Below are positions 22,635-34,725 of a DNA stretch of 64,000 nucleotides, piece after piece. Location: NCBI GenBank assembly GCA_021234155.1, contig JAJEKV010000053.1:9057798-9121797 (forward strand), read 5' to 3'. Numbering within the stretch: the first letter of the stretch is position 1; each line of letters opens with the position of its first letter. The notes under the pieces are model-generated. The model worked only from the letters and a program-made list of their open reading frames with translations, was not told the origin of the DNA and did not search any database. Position numbers and translations under genes: made by a program. Source of the stretch: Isoetes taiwanensis. Its lineage: Eukaryota > Streptophyta > Lycopodiopsida > Isoetales > Isoetaceae.

Positions 22635-25600
22635 AGAATCAGTCAAGCTGTCATCAGCGGTGATGGGATCATAGATAGTAATCCTTATGTAATCCTCATA
22701 GATCTGGTAGCTCTCATAATTTTGCATCTCCTAGATTGGCTGCTCTAATGAAGAATAAGGTATTGAAGTCTAAGCCAAGGCCCGTGCTATGGCCAAATCA
22801 AGCGCCATTCGACACACTAAGGGGAGGAGGATCACCTTTGACATAGACCTTAGTGGGGCTAAGTGGCCGATGGGAGCAGAAGTCATGGACATTGGAAGAT
22901 ATGATTTGATAGTGGGGATGGAATTTTTGAAGCCAGCCAAAGCCATGATTGATTGCGACCGAATGAAGTCTCCATGGCGGCACGGGCGGCAACAAGTTGA
23001 TAGTGAAAGGTAAGAAGCTACATTCTCCTATGCGGTGTATTTCTTTGAAGCGGCTAAGGAAGAGTATAGAAAGGAATAAAGTGGATTACATCTTGAGGTT
23101 GGAATCGGTTGGGCGAGGCAAAGCGGGGAGGGAAGTGACCCAAAGGGGAATCACTTGCCCAGGCGGAATAGCAAGGCTTATTTCGAGTTCAAGGATGTAT
23201 TCCGGATGAAATCCGGCAGCCGCCACCTTATAGGGGTGTAGAATGTGAGATCACATTGGCTCGGGATCACGAAGCCTACGAAGGCGCCATATAGAATGAG
23301 CATTCCGAAATTGGTGAGCTCAAGAAACAGCTGCAGGAATTGCTCGAGCTTGGATTTATAAGAGCAAGTGTGTCTCCTTTCGGAGCACCTATACTCTTTG
23401 TCAAGAAGAAAGATGGAAGCTTAAGAATGTGCATAGACTATCGCCCGACTTAATAAGCGGGGCGATAAAGAATAAATATGCATTGCCAAGGGCGGATGAC
23501 CTAATGGATCAGCTACAAGGAGCAAAGGTATTCTCTAAGATTGATTTAAGATCAGGATACCATCAGATAAGAATAAAGGAAGAGGACATCCATAAGACTG
23601 CTTTCAGAACGCGGTATGGTCATTTTGAGTTCTGATAATGCCCTTTGGATTGTCGAGCGCTCCCATAGCGTTTATCGCCTCATGAGCGATATCTTGAGAG
23701 ACTTCTTGGATGAGTTTGTTATTGTCTTCTTGACGACATCCTAATCTACAAACAAGTCCCTTGAAGAGCATTGTCGACATCTCGGGGAAAGTGTTGGAGA
23801 AGTTGAGGCGTCATCGGTTGTATGGGAAGCTCTCTAAGTGCCACTTTGCAACAGTAGGGTGGAGTACTTGGGGCATGTAGTAACATCCAGGGAATCTCCA
23901 CGGATCCATCTAAGATTGAGGCAATAGTTGATTGGCCAGCTCAAGGAATGTGGCGAAGTAAGAAGCTTTCGGGTTGGCGGGATACTACAGAAAGTTAAGT
24001 GAAGGACTTTGCTAAGTGGGCGTCCCCTCAGTCGGACCTCACTAAGGCCAAGAAGATTAAGGATTGGGCTAGCCATTGGTTAGAGAAAGTCCAAGCTTCT
24101 TTTGAGAAGCTTAAAGAGGCCTTAACAACAGCACCAGTGCTTGTTCTCCCGGATCCGAGTAAGGATAAGTTGGTGGCAACAGATGCAAGCAAGATAGCAA
24201 CAGGGGCAGTCTTGATGCAAGAAGGAAGGGTAGTCGCCTCGACTCGAAGAAGATGAGCGGCGCCGAGCAACGCTACCCAACCCATGATCGGGGAGCTGCT
24301 AGCCATTGTCAGGGCATTGAGGATATGGAGGCATTATTTGCTGGGAAGGAAGTTTCAGTTAGATACTGATCACCAGAGCCTTCAGTATCTTTTCACCCAG
24401 CCACTCCTCAACTTAAGGCAAAGGAGGTGGATGGAATTCCTTGAGGAGTGCGATTTTGATATTATATATAAGCCCAGTAAGCTTAATGTTGTAGCGGATG
24501 CCCTCTCTAGGGAGGCCATTTCAGACAAGGGCGCATTGTAATGCGATTTCCACCCTTTCGAGTGAGTTTGGCAAGAAGATTGAGGAGTCCTTGCCAACCG
24601 ATGTGGACTTCAAGGAGGTGTGGGAAAGCCTCTCCAAGGAAGCGAGCAATCGACAAGGGCGGGAAGCCTTCAAGCATTTTAAAAAGGAAGGCAACTGTTG
24701 TACCACAAGCATAAGTTGTGTGTGCCCGAATCTTGAGGGGTAAGGAAGTTAATTCTTCATGACACACATAACAGCCCAATAGCGGGGGCATCTTTGGCTT
24801 CATGAAGACCTATTTCAAGATTCGAAGTAGTTACTTCTGGCGGGAATGAAGAGGCGGATAGCTGCATATATTCGGGATTACCCGGTTATGTCGCCAGACC
24901 AAAGGCGGACAACTTCGATTCCGGTGCTTTAGAGCCATTGGGGGTGCCAAATGCAAAGTGGGAGGTCATAAGCATGGATTTCATCACAGGACTCCTAGAA
25001 CTCTTGAGGCAAGGATGCATTGATGGTTGTCGTAGATAAGTTATCTAAGATGGCACATTTAGGTACCTTGCAAGGCAGCGGGACACCGCATTAGACACCG
25101 CCAAGTTATTAAGTAAAGGAGATTTTTTAGACTCCATGGCATGCCTCGGGAGATAATATCGATAGAGATTCTAAGTTCATGAGTGCCTTTTGGCGGGATC
25201 TCTTTAGCACCATCCGGGCGAAGCTCTCCATGAGTGCAGTATCATCCTCAAACAGATGGCCAGACGGAAAGGACCAATCGGATCATTGAAGACATGCTTC
25301 GAAGCTATGTGTGGAACAAGCAGTCCAAGTGGGATGAGTACATCCACTTGGTGGAATTCGCCTACAACAATTACTTAAGGAGTCATCTCAGATGTCTCCT
25401 TTCATGGTGAATTACGGGTACCAGTGCTTAACCCCGGATACCTGGCACAATCCTGTGTCCAAGGTAGAAGTGTCCCAGCAGATGTTAGGAGACATGCAGC
25501 AGCTAGTAGAGGAAGTAAGGGGTTATTTATTGGCAGCAAGAAGTCGGCAGAAGAGTGTAGCCGACAAGCACAGGACCGTAAGGGAGTTTAAGGTGGGAGA

Positions 25601-26059
25601 TACCGTTTGGTTGAAGATCAAGGTGAAGCAAGCCAAGCTGCGGATTGGGAGCTGCAAGAAGCTTGCCCCTAGGTGGGCTGGGCCGTTCAAGATTTTAGAG
25701 AGAGTGGGCTCTCAAGCCTATAAGTTGGATCTTCCAGCCCATCTTAAGGTCCACAAGGTCTTCCACGTAAGTTTATTAAAAAGGCACAATCCTAACCCTG
25801 AGGAGGTTTTGGATACTCCAACCTTGTTGGAAATGACGGAGGAGCAAGTAGAAATAGTGCCCGAGTTACTTCTTGATAAGTCATTCAAGAAGACTAGGAG
25901 GTCTCGATTCCTCAATATTTGGTTAAGTGGAAGCACTTACCCGTGGAAGATGCGACATGGGTATTGAAGCAAGATTTGGAGAAGCAATACCCAGAGTTTA
26001 TGAAGGAGTTTGATGGGCGAGTCGTCTCCGACTTGGTCGACCCCGACTTGCCAGGTGGT
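22635..26059 (+). pseudogene. A1 pol: protease, RT, RNase H, integrase, chromodomain
   Basis: All pol domains are recognisable in order but spread over many frames. Protease-linker [19 protein letters not shown] (about 22905); RT ([35 protein letters not shown], about 23400-23630); RNase H ([41 protein letters not shown], 24170-24520); integrase core and C-terminus (25390-25800, SPFMVNYGYQCLTPDTW); chromodomain start EIVPELLLDKSFKKTRR near 25850. Compared with A2, changes such as CAG to CGG dominate, so true coding state is uncertain. Confidence 0.85.
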
Positions 26060-26905
26060 TAGCTAGTATGTTGATAGTTAGCTTTGAGCCTGGCGCATGC
26101 ATTCTAGTTAGGAGGGTGCATGTGCCAGAACCTTGGATCGTGTGGGCGATGATGGGATACGCCTTTAGGGCATTCTCTAGGCCACACGCACCAAGAGGTG
26201 CGCATGACCATTAGGGTCATGCGGTGAGGAATGAGGCATGGTGGGCAATGATGGGACATCGATCGGATGATCTCTATGCCACGATGCGGGGAATGCACAC
26301 CGGCCGTAGGAGGGTCATGGTGAAGCTTAAGTGATCATGCGCGATGATGGGATCGTGAGACGTTCCCTAGCTGAAACCCTCGGGGCATGATGCACTGGGG
26401 TGTACTCGATCCGGGGGGATCGTGTACAAGGTAGCACTCGATCATGGGCAATGATGGGAGCATCTTAAATGATCCCTAAGCTCAAATCCGAAAGGGCCAT
26501 GATCTTGGGCAGGGTAGTAGGACAACCTTGAGCGGTGGTTCGGCTCAAGGAGGTAAGGGGGTGGTCCCCTAAAACCACAAATTATTAACTAAACTAACGT
26601 AATGTGCTCCTTTTGCGTGCAAGTAGAAGGAGGACTTCAACGAGGAGCTGGCGTTTAGAAGATAGGGGAGCCATAATTAGATTATGAACCCTAATAACTC
26701 TTATAATAGTATTTTGAATTATTATAAGAAATAACGATGTTAAGGCTATATAATTTTGTATAAGTACAAATATGGCCTAAAATTTTGACTTGAACTAATA
26801 AAAAACTTGATTGCTAAGCTAAGCTAAAGGTTATGACATATTGTTGTTTTGCAGGCATAAGGTAGGTTCGTCACCTTAGCGCAATGCTGAGGACAGCATT
26901 GTCCT
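26060..26905 (+). other. A1 non-coding tail with GATGATGGGA repeats
   Basis: About 0.85 kb between chromodomain and PPT. (C/A)(G/A)ATGATGGGA recurs at about 26149, 26248, 26341 and 26449 (about 95-110-bp period), with GCCATGA(T/C) and GATC blocks. A homologous tail lies in A2 at 53799-54621. No ORF. Confidence 0.6.
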
Positions 26906-26918
26906 AAGGGGGGGAGAA
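26906..26918 (+). promoter_or_regulatory. A1 polypurine tract
   Basis: AAGGGGGGGAGAA directly before the TGTGACGG start of the 3' LTR; the plus-strand primer site. Confidence 0.9.
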
Positions 26919-28560
26919 TGTGACGGTCCAGGGGAATATACGCCATAAATACGTATATTCCTGGATCCGTCACCATACAAGTCTATCCTTATAGCCTTGT
27001 ATACCATAGATTGTGGCACTAGGGGGCATGGCTAAGTTATTCTCATAACTTAGCCAACCATAGGCTTAGACCATTATCCACGTGGCCTTAACCTATTGGG
27101 GCACCGCCACACAGGACTCACCCGATTGGTGCCACGTGGCATCCTAGGTGGACCTAACTTATATAGGCATAAACCCTAACCCTAGACCTCTTTCCAGCCC
27201 TAGCACCCCGAGACTCACCTACTTGTTGAAACCCGTTTTGAACCTGGCTTCGATTGTGGCATAGGCTGGTGCAGCAGACCCCAGCCGGGTAGACCCGTTC
27301 TTGGAGTAGGAACAGCAGCTTGTGAGCGAAGACCATGGAGGCCGGATCCGGAGGGAGAGCGTCGGGGAGCGGTATGTAGGATAGTAGTTGTGTTAGCTCA
27401 TCTGGGATTAGCATTCCAGATGTGCTAGTATTTTGTATCTAGGGTAGAGCCATCCTAGAAACCATATTCAACATCTTGAACCCTAATCAAGGAACCCTAA
27501 CTATTAGTTAGTTGTATGATTAGGTTAAGATGTTCTTCTTATGATTACTCTCATGATGTGATGATTATGTGATGTTGGTTGATCATGTTTGCTCCTCTTG
27601 TATTGGGAAGGGGGGTAGAGACCTAGGGCCATATGTAGTATGCTCCTAGTGTAGATCCCTTAGTTCCTATTAGTGCGGCCTGTGCATAGGAACCCACCTG
27701 GCTATGGAAGCTATGATGTGACTCAGCACTACACAACGGGGCTAGAGGCAAGATGGAGGGTGGATCCCTGCCGAGTGGGGGCTTCGGGGGATCCCATAGT
27801 GGGCTAGACGTATGGTCTGTCACTTCGAGTGGGCCGAGCATGGGTCCGACACCTCCTGGGGCAATGGTGTCGCCCTGCCTCTCAAGAGCTGCAAGTGTCA
27901 GCTTGGCTCTTGTTTCGGGGGGTTCAGTCGGGTACAAATCGTGTGTCGTCACGATTCTCTAGCCGCCCGTGGAGCCTCTAGACCCCGGGAAGGGGAGATG
28001 CAACCCTTCCTACCTCGTCGGACCAGGGAGATGCAACCTGGAGTAGTCCCGATGGGTGATGCCATGGGATTGCGTATCCGGAAGGTTAGAGTCACGCCAC
28101 AGCTTGTTCTAGCCCATCTGCAAAGTATGCACAGGAGGGGCGGATGGAGTGGTCAACCCTAGCCATTGTTCTATGCCAGCCCTCGCCATCGCCATGACTC
28201 GGTCTGCTCTATCTTGAGGCCTAGCCGGTCAGTCGCCCTCCTTACGAGTCTGAGCCGGGGTAGGAGCTCTCCTGTTTTATGGTTTGTGATTATCATCTAT
28301 GCATTGGTTTATGTGCGATGCACTACCCTCCGAGGTAGTATTTGTATATGTTTTATGCTAGTTCTGACGTGTTGTCGCTTCCGCTGTTATAGGAGCCCAT
28401 GGGGGAAGGGCGCGCAAGACACCTTCGTGTTCCCTCCCCGCACTAAGAGTCACCTCGAGAGTGCGGGGTAGACGAAGGGCCCATGCGGTTGCTGAGCCGG
28501 ATGGGGGATTTCCTGCCGGGTATACGGCTGGGCGCCGTATGTTTAGCAGGGAGCGTCACA
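26919..28560 (+). repeat. A1 3' LTR
   Basis: 1642 bp, same boundaries as 15435-17085, followed by the CCTAT target duplication. Small differences from the 5' LTR cluster around CAG/CTG positions. Confidence 0.95.
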
Positions 28561-29580
28561 CCTATTGTGCCGTGCATCTAGGGCCCTTGTAAATCACTCT
28601 ATCATCTTCATCTGAGCTAGACATGAGTCGTTCCTATTCCATTGGATTTTCATTTTGTGCCAGCACTTGTTCCATTTGATTTTCAATTGGCCAGTTGAAG
28701 ACAATAGGTCTGCGACCTTGTGACATGGCATGGAGCAGCTCATGTTGTTGAGCAAAAAACTGAGGCCACCATGAAGTATCTGCTTCTCCAAAATGGTATG
28801 ACAAGATGCTCATTTCAATCCAATCCAACGACTTGTCTGGTTGAAAGGCTCTCCCTTCCTTTCTACTCCTCGTGACTTCTTTCAAGCTTTTTAAAGGTAT
28901 TTGCTCTGCTGAAGCATAGAAGTAATGTCAAGAATGGTTCGAATGAATTGAATTCCTTCTGCTGGCTGCCACTCCTTCGATTTAGCATATTTCTTGCCTT
29001 GTAAGCTGGCTTTCCCATTTTTAAGTGAGATTTTGATCTCACGCGAGAACGTGATATTTTTTAAAGACTCAATAGCACGGTAACCTAATGGGTCTTTCTG
29101 AAAAATCAGTTCTTTGAAATCATAAGTCTCATCCAACAACTCGATTTCTGGACGAGGATTGTACGATTCTTGAATAACATCAATCATTGCTGGCAGGTTA
29201 AGAGCCTTCTTTCGAGCAAGACATTTGGAGAACCTACTAAACATCTGATCAATTTGATCATGTGTATGCCCAACAAGAAGAAAACCAATCTTCACTTTCT
29301 TGAAAATTTGTTTCTCAACAAGCTTAGCACAGTAGTAAATAATGCTTGATTCTTATTCTCTCTCGTTGTGTTGTCAAGCTGGAGGTACAAAACTGGTGGT
29401 AAATGCTCCAGACTAGAAAGAATCTTGTGCAAGATTGTAATAGTGAGATTAGGATCAGCATGAATATTTGGATAGTTTAAGAAAGTCTTGCAAAAAAGTT
29501 TCCCATTAAAGACCATGGCACCAACAACATGCAAGTGTACGAAGTCTTCTTCTGGAGCATCCTTGGGCGCATTGACAAGG
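28561..29580 (-). pseudogene. DUF7869-type gene, catalytic-core region (between A1 and A2)
   Basis: On the minus strand, right after the A2 site, the frame contains HLHVVGAMVFNGK, LYLQLDNTTRENKNQALF and, after one frame shift near 29300, KIGFLLVGHTHDQIDQMFSRF. These are the hallmark LDN...NKN and VGHTH..ID..FS blocks of DUF7869 proteins. They look like an RNase H-fold, transposase-related core with Asp/His-rich active-site candidates (my inference). Further down are a Trp-rich stretch (TSWWPQFF) and the exon end at the A1 site. Separated from its N-terminal part by A2 (26.7 kb) and from its C-terminal part by A1 (13.1 kb). Confidence 0.8.
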
Positions 29581-31207
29581 TGTGACGTTCCATAGGAATA
29601 TACGCTATAAATACGTATATTCTTGGACCCGTCACCATACAAGTCTACCTATGTAGCCTTGTATGCCTTAGAAAGTGGCAAGGGGTGCACATCTAAGTTA
29701 AGTGTTTAACTTAGATAACCTTAGGATAAGGCCCATTTCCACATGGCCTTATCCTATTGGGCAATCGCCACACGGCCTCATCCTAGTGGTGCCACGTGGC
29801 ATCCCATGTGGACCCACACCTATATTGGCTCTAACCCTAACCCTAGACCCTTTTCCCTGACCTAGCACCTGAACTCTCACCCACGTGCCCGAAACCCCGT
29901 TTCGAGCATCGTTCGTCATAGCCTAGCCTGGAGCAGCAGCCCCTGGGAGGTGTGCATGATCGTTGAGGGAGCAAGCCATCGACCCACGTCAAGGAGCATG
30001 GAGACGCCAGGGATGGGAGGAAGCGCTTCTGGAGGAGGTAGGTTGAGTAGAGTTCATGTTAGTTCATCTGGAATTTAGCACTCCAGATGGGTTAGTAGTT
30101 CGTGTCTAGAGTAGAGCCACCCTAGATCCTTTGTTGAACATCTTGAACCCTAATCAAGGAACCCTAACTGTTAGTTAGATATGTATGATTAGGTTAAGAT
30201 GTTCATATGATATTGATCATGATGTGATGTATGTGATATTGGTTGATCATGTTGCTCCTCTTGTATTGGGAAGGGGGGTAGAGACCTAGGGCCATATGTA
30301 GTATGCTCCTAGTGTAGATCCCTTAGTTCCTATTAGTGCGGCCTGTGCATAGGAACCCACCTGGCTATGGAAGCTATGATGTGACTCAGCACTACACAAC
30401 GGGGCTAGAGGCAAGATGGAGGGTGGATCCCTGCCGAGTGGGGGCTTCGGGGGATCCCATAGTGGGCTAGACTTATGGTCGGTCACTTCGAGTGGGCCGA
30501 GCATGGGTCCGACACCTCCTGGGGCAATGGTGTCGCCCTGCCTCTCAAGAGCTGCAAGTGTCAGCTTGGCTCTTGTTTCAGGGGGTTCAGTCGGGTACGA
30601 ATCGTGTGTCGTCACGATTCTCTAGCCGCCCGTGGAGCCTCTAAACCCCGGGAAGGGGAGATGCAACCCTTCCTACCTCGTCGGACCAGGTAGATGCAAC
30701 CTGTAGTAGTCCCGATGGGTGATGCCATGGGATTGCGTATCCGGAAGGTTAGAGTCACGCCACAGCTTGATCTAGCCCATCTGCAAAGTATGCACAGGAG
30801 GGGCGGATGGAGTGGTCAACCCTAGCCATTGTTTTATGCCAGCCCTCGCCAATGCCATGACTCGGTCTGCTCTATCTTGAGGCTTAGCCGGTCAGTCATC
30901 CTCCTTACAAGTCTGAGCCTGGGTAGGGGTTATCATGTTTTACGGTTTATGATTATCATCTTTGCATTGGTATATGTGTGATGGACTACCCTTCGAGGTA
31001 GTATTTATATGTTTGATGCTAGTTCTGACATGTTTATCGCTTCCGCTGATCTAGGAGCCCATAGGGGAAGGGCGCCAGACACCTTTCGTGTCCCCTCCCG
31101 CACTAGGATCGCCTCGAGTGCGGGGTAGACGAAGGGGCCCGTGGCGGTTGTTGAGCCGGACGGGGATTTCTGCCGAAAGTGCGGTATGTTTAGCAGGGAG
31201 CGTCACA
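29581..31207 (+). repeat. A2 5' LTR
   Basis: 1627 bp, nearly identical to 54634-56270. It differs from A1 LTRs mostly in the first 600 bp and shares the later part. Starts with the same kind of inverted repeat (GGAATATACG/CGTATATTC). Telobox-like CTAACCCTAACCCTAG near 29832-29847. Confidence 0.95.
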
Positions 31208-31208
31208 A

Positions 31209-31220
31209 TGGTATCAGAGC
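31209..31220 (+). promoter_or_regulatory. A2 primer-binding site (initiator tRNA-Met)
   Basis: TGGTATCAGAGC just after the LTR end CGTCACA. The leader continues to 31298, where B is inserted. Confidence 0.93.
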
Positions 31221-31298
31221 GATGTTCTTGGTTGACCAGGAACTAGCACTGACCATGACCATGAAAAGTAGTCTAACAGGCCTATAGGGGTGTGAAAT

Positions 31299-32788
31299 TG
31301 TGACGTTCGATGACGATATACCCGGCCTCGACGGGCGTACCGCATCTTGTCCGCCATGCGCATTATCGCGCCCGACCGACGGTAATGCGCCGACGAATAC
31401 TCAAGCAAGGACGCCCTAGGGGGCAACTTGCAATGGTGCGCACACTTAGCAATGCGCGCACCTTTAGACCTTTAAACCCTTAAAGGTAGACAAAGGGTCA
31501 TGGGAACCCTAAACCTAACCGATAGCCTACATAAGGCACCAAACCCTAACATTCCCTTTTTCGCCCACAGACCTTCTGAGCTCCGATTCGCGCACCTGAG
31601 GAGCCAATTCCAACTCCCACGATCTGCCAGCACGCCCCAGCTTGTCAGATCATCCTTCCGACCGCATCCCGAGGCAGAACAAAGACATGGATGCCTTCGG
31701 ATCAAGAGGAGTGAACCAGGGATCAGGTATTTGGTCGATTGAATAGCTTAAACCTCATTCCCAGCTTCAACTAGTAGGTTTAGCCTATTAAATCGCCTTA
31801 GTAGCCCAACGCACCACGAGATTGACTCTAACTAAAGAATTGACTCTATGTATTAGATTAGTTCTTATTATTTATGATCATATGATGGATGGTTGTATTC
31901 TGTGGACTCATTGTATTGGGAAGGGTGGGTAGAGACTTAAAGCTTAGTAGATGATGCTCCTAGCTAGTCCCTCTTAGTGCATTACTAGAATTCGGCCTGT
32001 GCACAAGAACCCCACCTGGTTGTGGGTGAAGGGACCAGACTGGCTTAGAATGAGGTTCGTGTTCTGACCCTTGACCGATCCCTCTGGTGTGTAAGGCCTA
32101 CCGTGGATCAGAGTGACTAGGTCTAATGGCTTGCCACCGAGTGTGGGTAAGGCATGGGCTCGACACCCGTGGGGTGGAGTTCACCTTCCGGGGTTAAGTC
32201 GAATAAGGGCAAGGGCCCTCTAGTCACCTTGGGTCAGCGTGTAGATCTCTGGAGGGAGTGATCCCTACCGCCCCATCGGGATCGGGAGATGTAACCCGTG
32301 AATAGCTCCTTTGGCTATGCGCCGCAGTCTACAAATGTCCCAACACTTTTCAACCTACTCGCAGTGTGCAATGAGGGGCGGATGGAGTGGACAACCCTAA
32401 GCCATGTTCTTATGCCGCACCAATCCATTTGTCATGATTCTCGTGCGCGATCAACTCGAGACCCAAAGCTAGTCAGTCCTTCCCTGGAGTCTGAGCCTTG
32501 GGTAGGAACTTCCCTTGTATTGTGCTGATCTTTGTCTATGCAGGTATTGATGTGCCACCCTTCGAGGTGGATATATGATGTTATGTTACTGACGTGTATA
32601 TTTACGCTTCCGTAGCTAGGTAGGCCCTGAGGAAGACGGGGTAAAATGACCCCTTCACTCTTCCCACTGTGGACTCTAGGCGGACACAGTGATATGTGGA
32701 GGGCCATGTATCAGTATGTAGCTGGTGCGGGGGATGAACTCCTGTTTGTATACGGTGCGGGCATCGTATATGAGTAGGGGACGTCACA
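31299..32788 (+). repeat. B 5' LTR
   Basis: 1490 bp. Shares only islands with A LTRs, for example TGTATTGGGAAGGG...GGTAGAGACT, GGCGGATGGAGTGG.CAACC and a CGAGGT/GACGTGT/CGCTTCCG run near the 3' end, which may be functional RNA or packaging signals. Confidence 0.95.
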
Positions 32789-32789
32789 G

Positions 32790-32801
32790 TGGTATCAGAG
32801 C
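32790..32801 (+). promoter_or_regulatory. B primer-binding site (initiator tRNA-Met)
   Basis: TGGTATCAGAGC one base after the LTR. Confidence 0.93.
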
Positions 32802-32990
32802 TATGTTCTTGGAGACCAAGAGCAAAGCACTGACCATACTCCCAGTAGTACTAACTTAATAGGATCTTCAAGCCTCGAAAAGTGGGAAATTTTTTCTCAT
32901 TTTTGGTAGTTATACTAAGCTAGTAACAGTTAAGTGAATTGGAACTTAATAAGAATAAAAAGAATGAGCCAAAAATTTGCCAAGTAAGGT

Positions 32991-33249
32991 GGTCTCACAG
33001 CTCGCGCCTGGGCAAAGAACTAAACTTTAGTTTTTGAGCGAGGCTAAGTCGTGGAGACATCGAGCCAAGGTCACTCAAACATGACAAATTTGAGAAAACT
33101 AAGGTGGTAAGGCTAATTCTAAGGTAGGAATTAATTAGAATAGCATGTTTTAATTACTTAAATGACTTAAAGATATGTGAAATCTCACAGCTCGCGCCTG
33201 GTCTAAAAACTAAACTTTAGTTTTTGAGCGAGGCGCGACCTGTGAGACC
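32991..33249 (+). promoter_or_regulatory. B hairpin pair upstream of ORF1
   Basis: Two copies (32991-33058 and 33183-33249, 192 bp apart) of a long inverted repeat: outer arms TCTCACAG/CTGTGAGA, then CTCGCGCCT/AGGCGCGA-like arms, and an inner perfect AAACTAAAGTTTAGTTT-type stem. The first copy has a decayed 3' arm. Confidence 0.85.
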
Positions 33250-33350
33250 AATAAGTAGAAAAAGTCTGAAATAAGTGTAAGTTTTAATTAAATAGGTACC
33301 TTAGCAGGCTAAATAGAGCTACTTGAATTTTGACCTAAAATTTTCCAAGC

Positions 33351-33358
33351 TATAAATA
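33351..33358 (+). promoter_or_regulatory. B ORF1 TATA box
   Basis: CTATAAATAG context followed by CCCCCCTCATTTG, 109 bp before the ORF1 ATG at 33460; a textbook plant core promoter separate from the LTR. Confidence 0.75.
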
Positions 33359-33459
33359 GAAGTAGACCCCCCTCATTTGAATGTTCCCGCCTTAGAAACC
33401 AGCTCTCGCTCTCTAAGGCGATCTTTGGCGCCCGAGATCCGATTGACGACCCGTCAAAC

Positions 33460-34725
33460 ATGGCACGAACCAAGCAGACTGCGAGGAAAGCCCGCCCAGG
33501 CGAAGCGACCAGCGCCGTCGATGCCGGTACGATTCGGCGCATGCTCCAAGAGCGCCTCCTTAACCCTAACGCTCAATCTTCTTCGAGTGAGGGAGAACCT
33601 TCGAACGAGCAAAATCAAGAAGAGGAAGTACATTCAGAGGCCGGGACGGAAGTGATTGAGGAAGAGGAGGAGGGAGCGCTGAGGGAAAAGAGAACCAAGG
33701 CCCGAGAAGAACAGAGGATGCCGACGCCGTGAGCCGACCATTTGAAGAACAAGTCGAGGCCCGATTCGGAAAAAGAAGCTGAGGAGCAAAGAAGAGCAGA
33801 GCGAAGCCGAGGCTCGAGCCTCAGCAGAGGAAGCAGACCTCGCTGCTTTCATCAGGAAATATGAACGCCGAGAAAGAAAAAGGGAACAAAAGAAGAGGAA
33901 GAGAGAAGAGGAGGAGGCAAAAGCGGCCGAGGAACTGAAGAAGAAGAAGGGCAAAGCCGTGGAGCAGCCCAAAAGGAAGCTAAAGAAAACGCCCAATCCT
34001 AAGATAGTAATAGCCGAACGACCACCTGATCAGCCCCCGACGTCCTCAGACGATTCTGACGGAGATCATAATCCCAGCACTGAGGGAGCAGGCTCCTCCA
34101 AACCCCCGACTGTAGAGCAGGTGGTGACCGAGCAGATAGCACCCGAGGAGGAGCAGCAGGACACAGTGAAGAAGCCCCCCTCCCACCCGGGAATGGGACA
34201 GAAGAAGCAACCCCTACCCCCGCGAGAGTCTTACGTCACCAACCCCATCAAAGTCTACGAGCGAAAGATGCGGGACCACGAGGCCTATATGAAGGAGTGG
34301 GAGGCATACAACTCCTACTACCAGGAGAACAGGGTCAAGACCATCGAAGGGGGTCACCCCACAAAGCAGCAGACCCTACGACCCCCACCACCCAAGCCCA
34401 AGGTCCCGAAAAAGCCTTCCCAGAAGAAGCTCACTAAGAAGCAGCTCGAGCAAAGAGCACTACGGGAGATTCGCACTTCCAAATAAGCAGCCACGCTTCC
34501 CCGATTCTCGCCCCCTTTGCTCGGCTAGTTAGAGAGGTAATGCAGGATTTCAGGACTGACTTTAGGGTCACAGATGAAATGCTGCTGGCACTGCAAGAAG
34601 CGGCTGAGCAGTTTATAGTACAACATTTTGAAGACTCAACATCTTGCACTGTCCATGCCAAACGAGTAACCCTTATGAGGCAAGACATGTATCTTGCTAG
34701 ACGCATTAAGGGAGAACGCCCTTAG
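33460..34725 (+). CDS. Histone H3-like protein (ORF1 of element B), two or three frame breaks
   Basis: About 420 codons. Residues 1-10 are [10 protein letters not shown], the exact H3 tail through Lys9. Then a Ser/Glu-rich acidic part, a long charged coiled-coil-like segment (about 33790-33960), and a Tyr/Trp module ([27 protein letters not shown]). H3 homology resumes at ALREIR (alpha-N, about 34464). After a one-base shift the fold follows: [17 protein letters not shown] (Arg83 kept, Lys79 is Arg), [17 protein letters not shown] (Cys110, His113, Lys115, Arg116 kept), [14 protein letters not shown]. By hand count 41 of 71 fold residues match canonical H3. Loop 1 has normal length, unlike CENH3. 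Known H3 pairs with H4; whether this one enters nucleosomes is inference. Frame breaks lie near 33730 and 34480. Confidence 0.9.

Larger units (their letters stand above)
15435..28560 (+). mobile_element. Chromovirus A1 (Ty3/gypsy) carrying a histone H3 gene
   Basis: A 13.1-kb LTR retrotransposon with both LTRs (about 1.65 kb, TGTGACG...CGTCACA ends) and target duplication CCTAT at 15430-15434 and 28561-28565. Internal order: PBS, H3-like ORF1, hairpin pair, ORF2, gag, protease, reverse transcriptase, RNase H, integrase with chromodomain, non-coding tail, polypurine tract. The two LTRs are very similar, so insertion is recent. Yet the coding part has many small indels, often at CAG/CTG sites. 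It is inserted antisense into the DUF7869-type gene. Confidence 0.95.

Noticed and set aside
33460-33489. ARTKQTARK as a chance match
   Set aside because: It occurs at the start of the same gene in three elements of two families, and the same genes end with an H3 fold.
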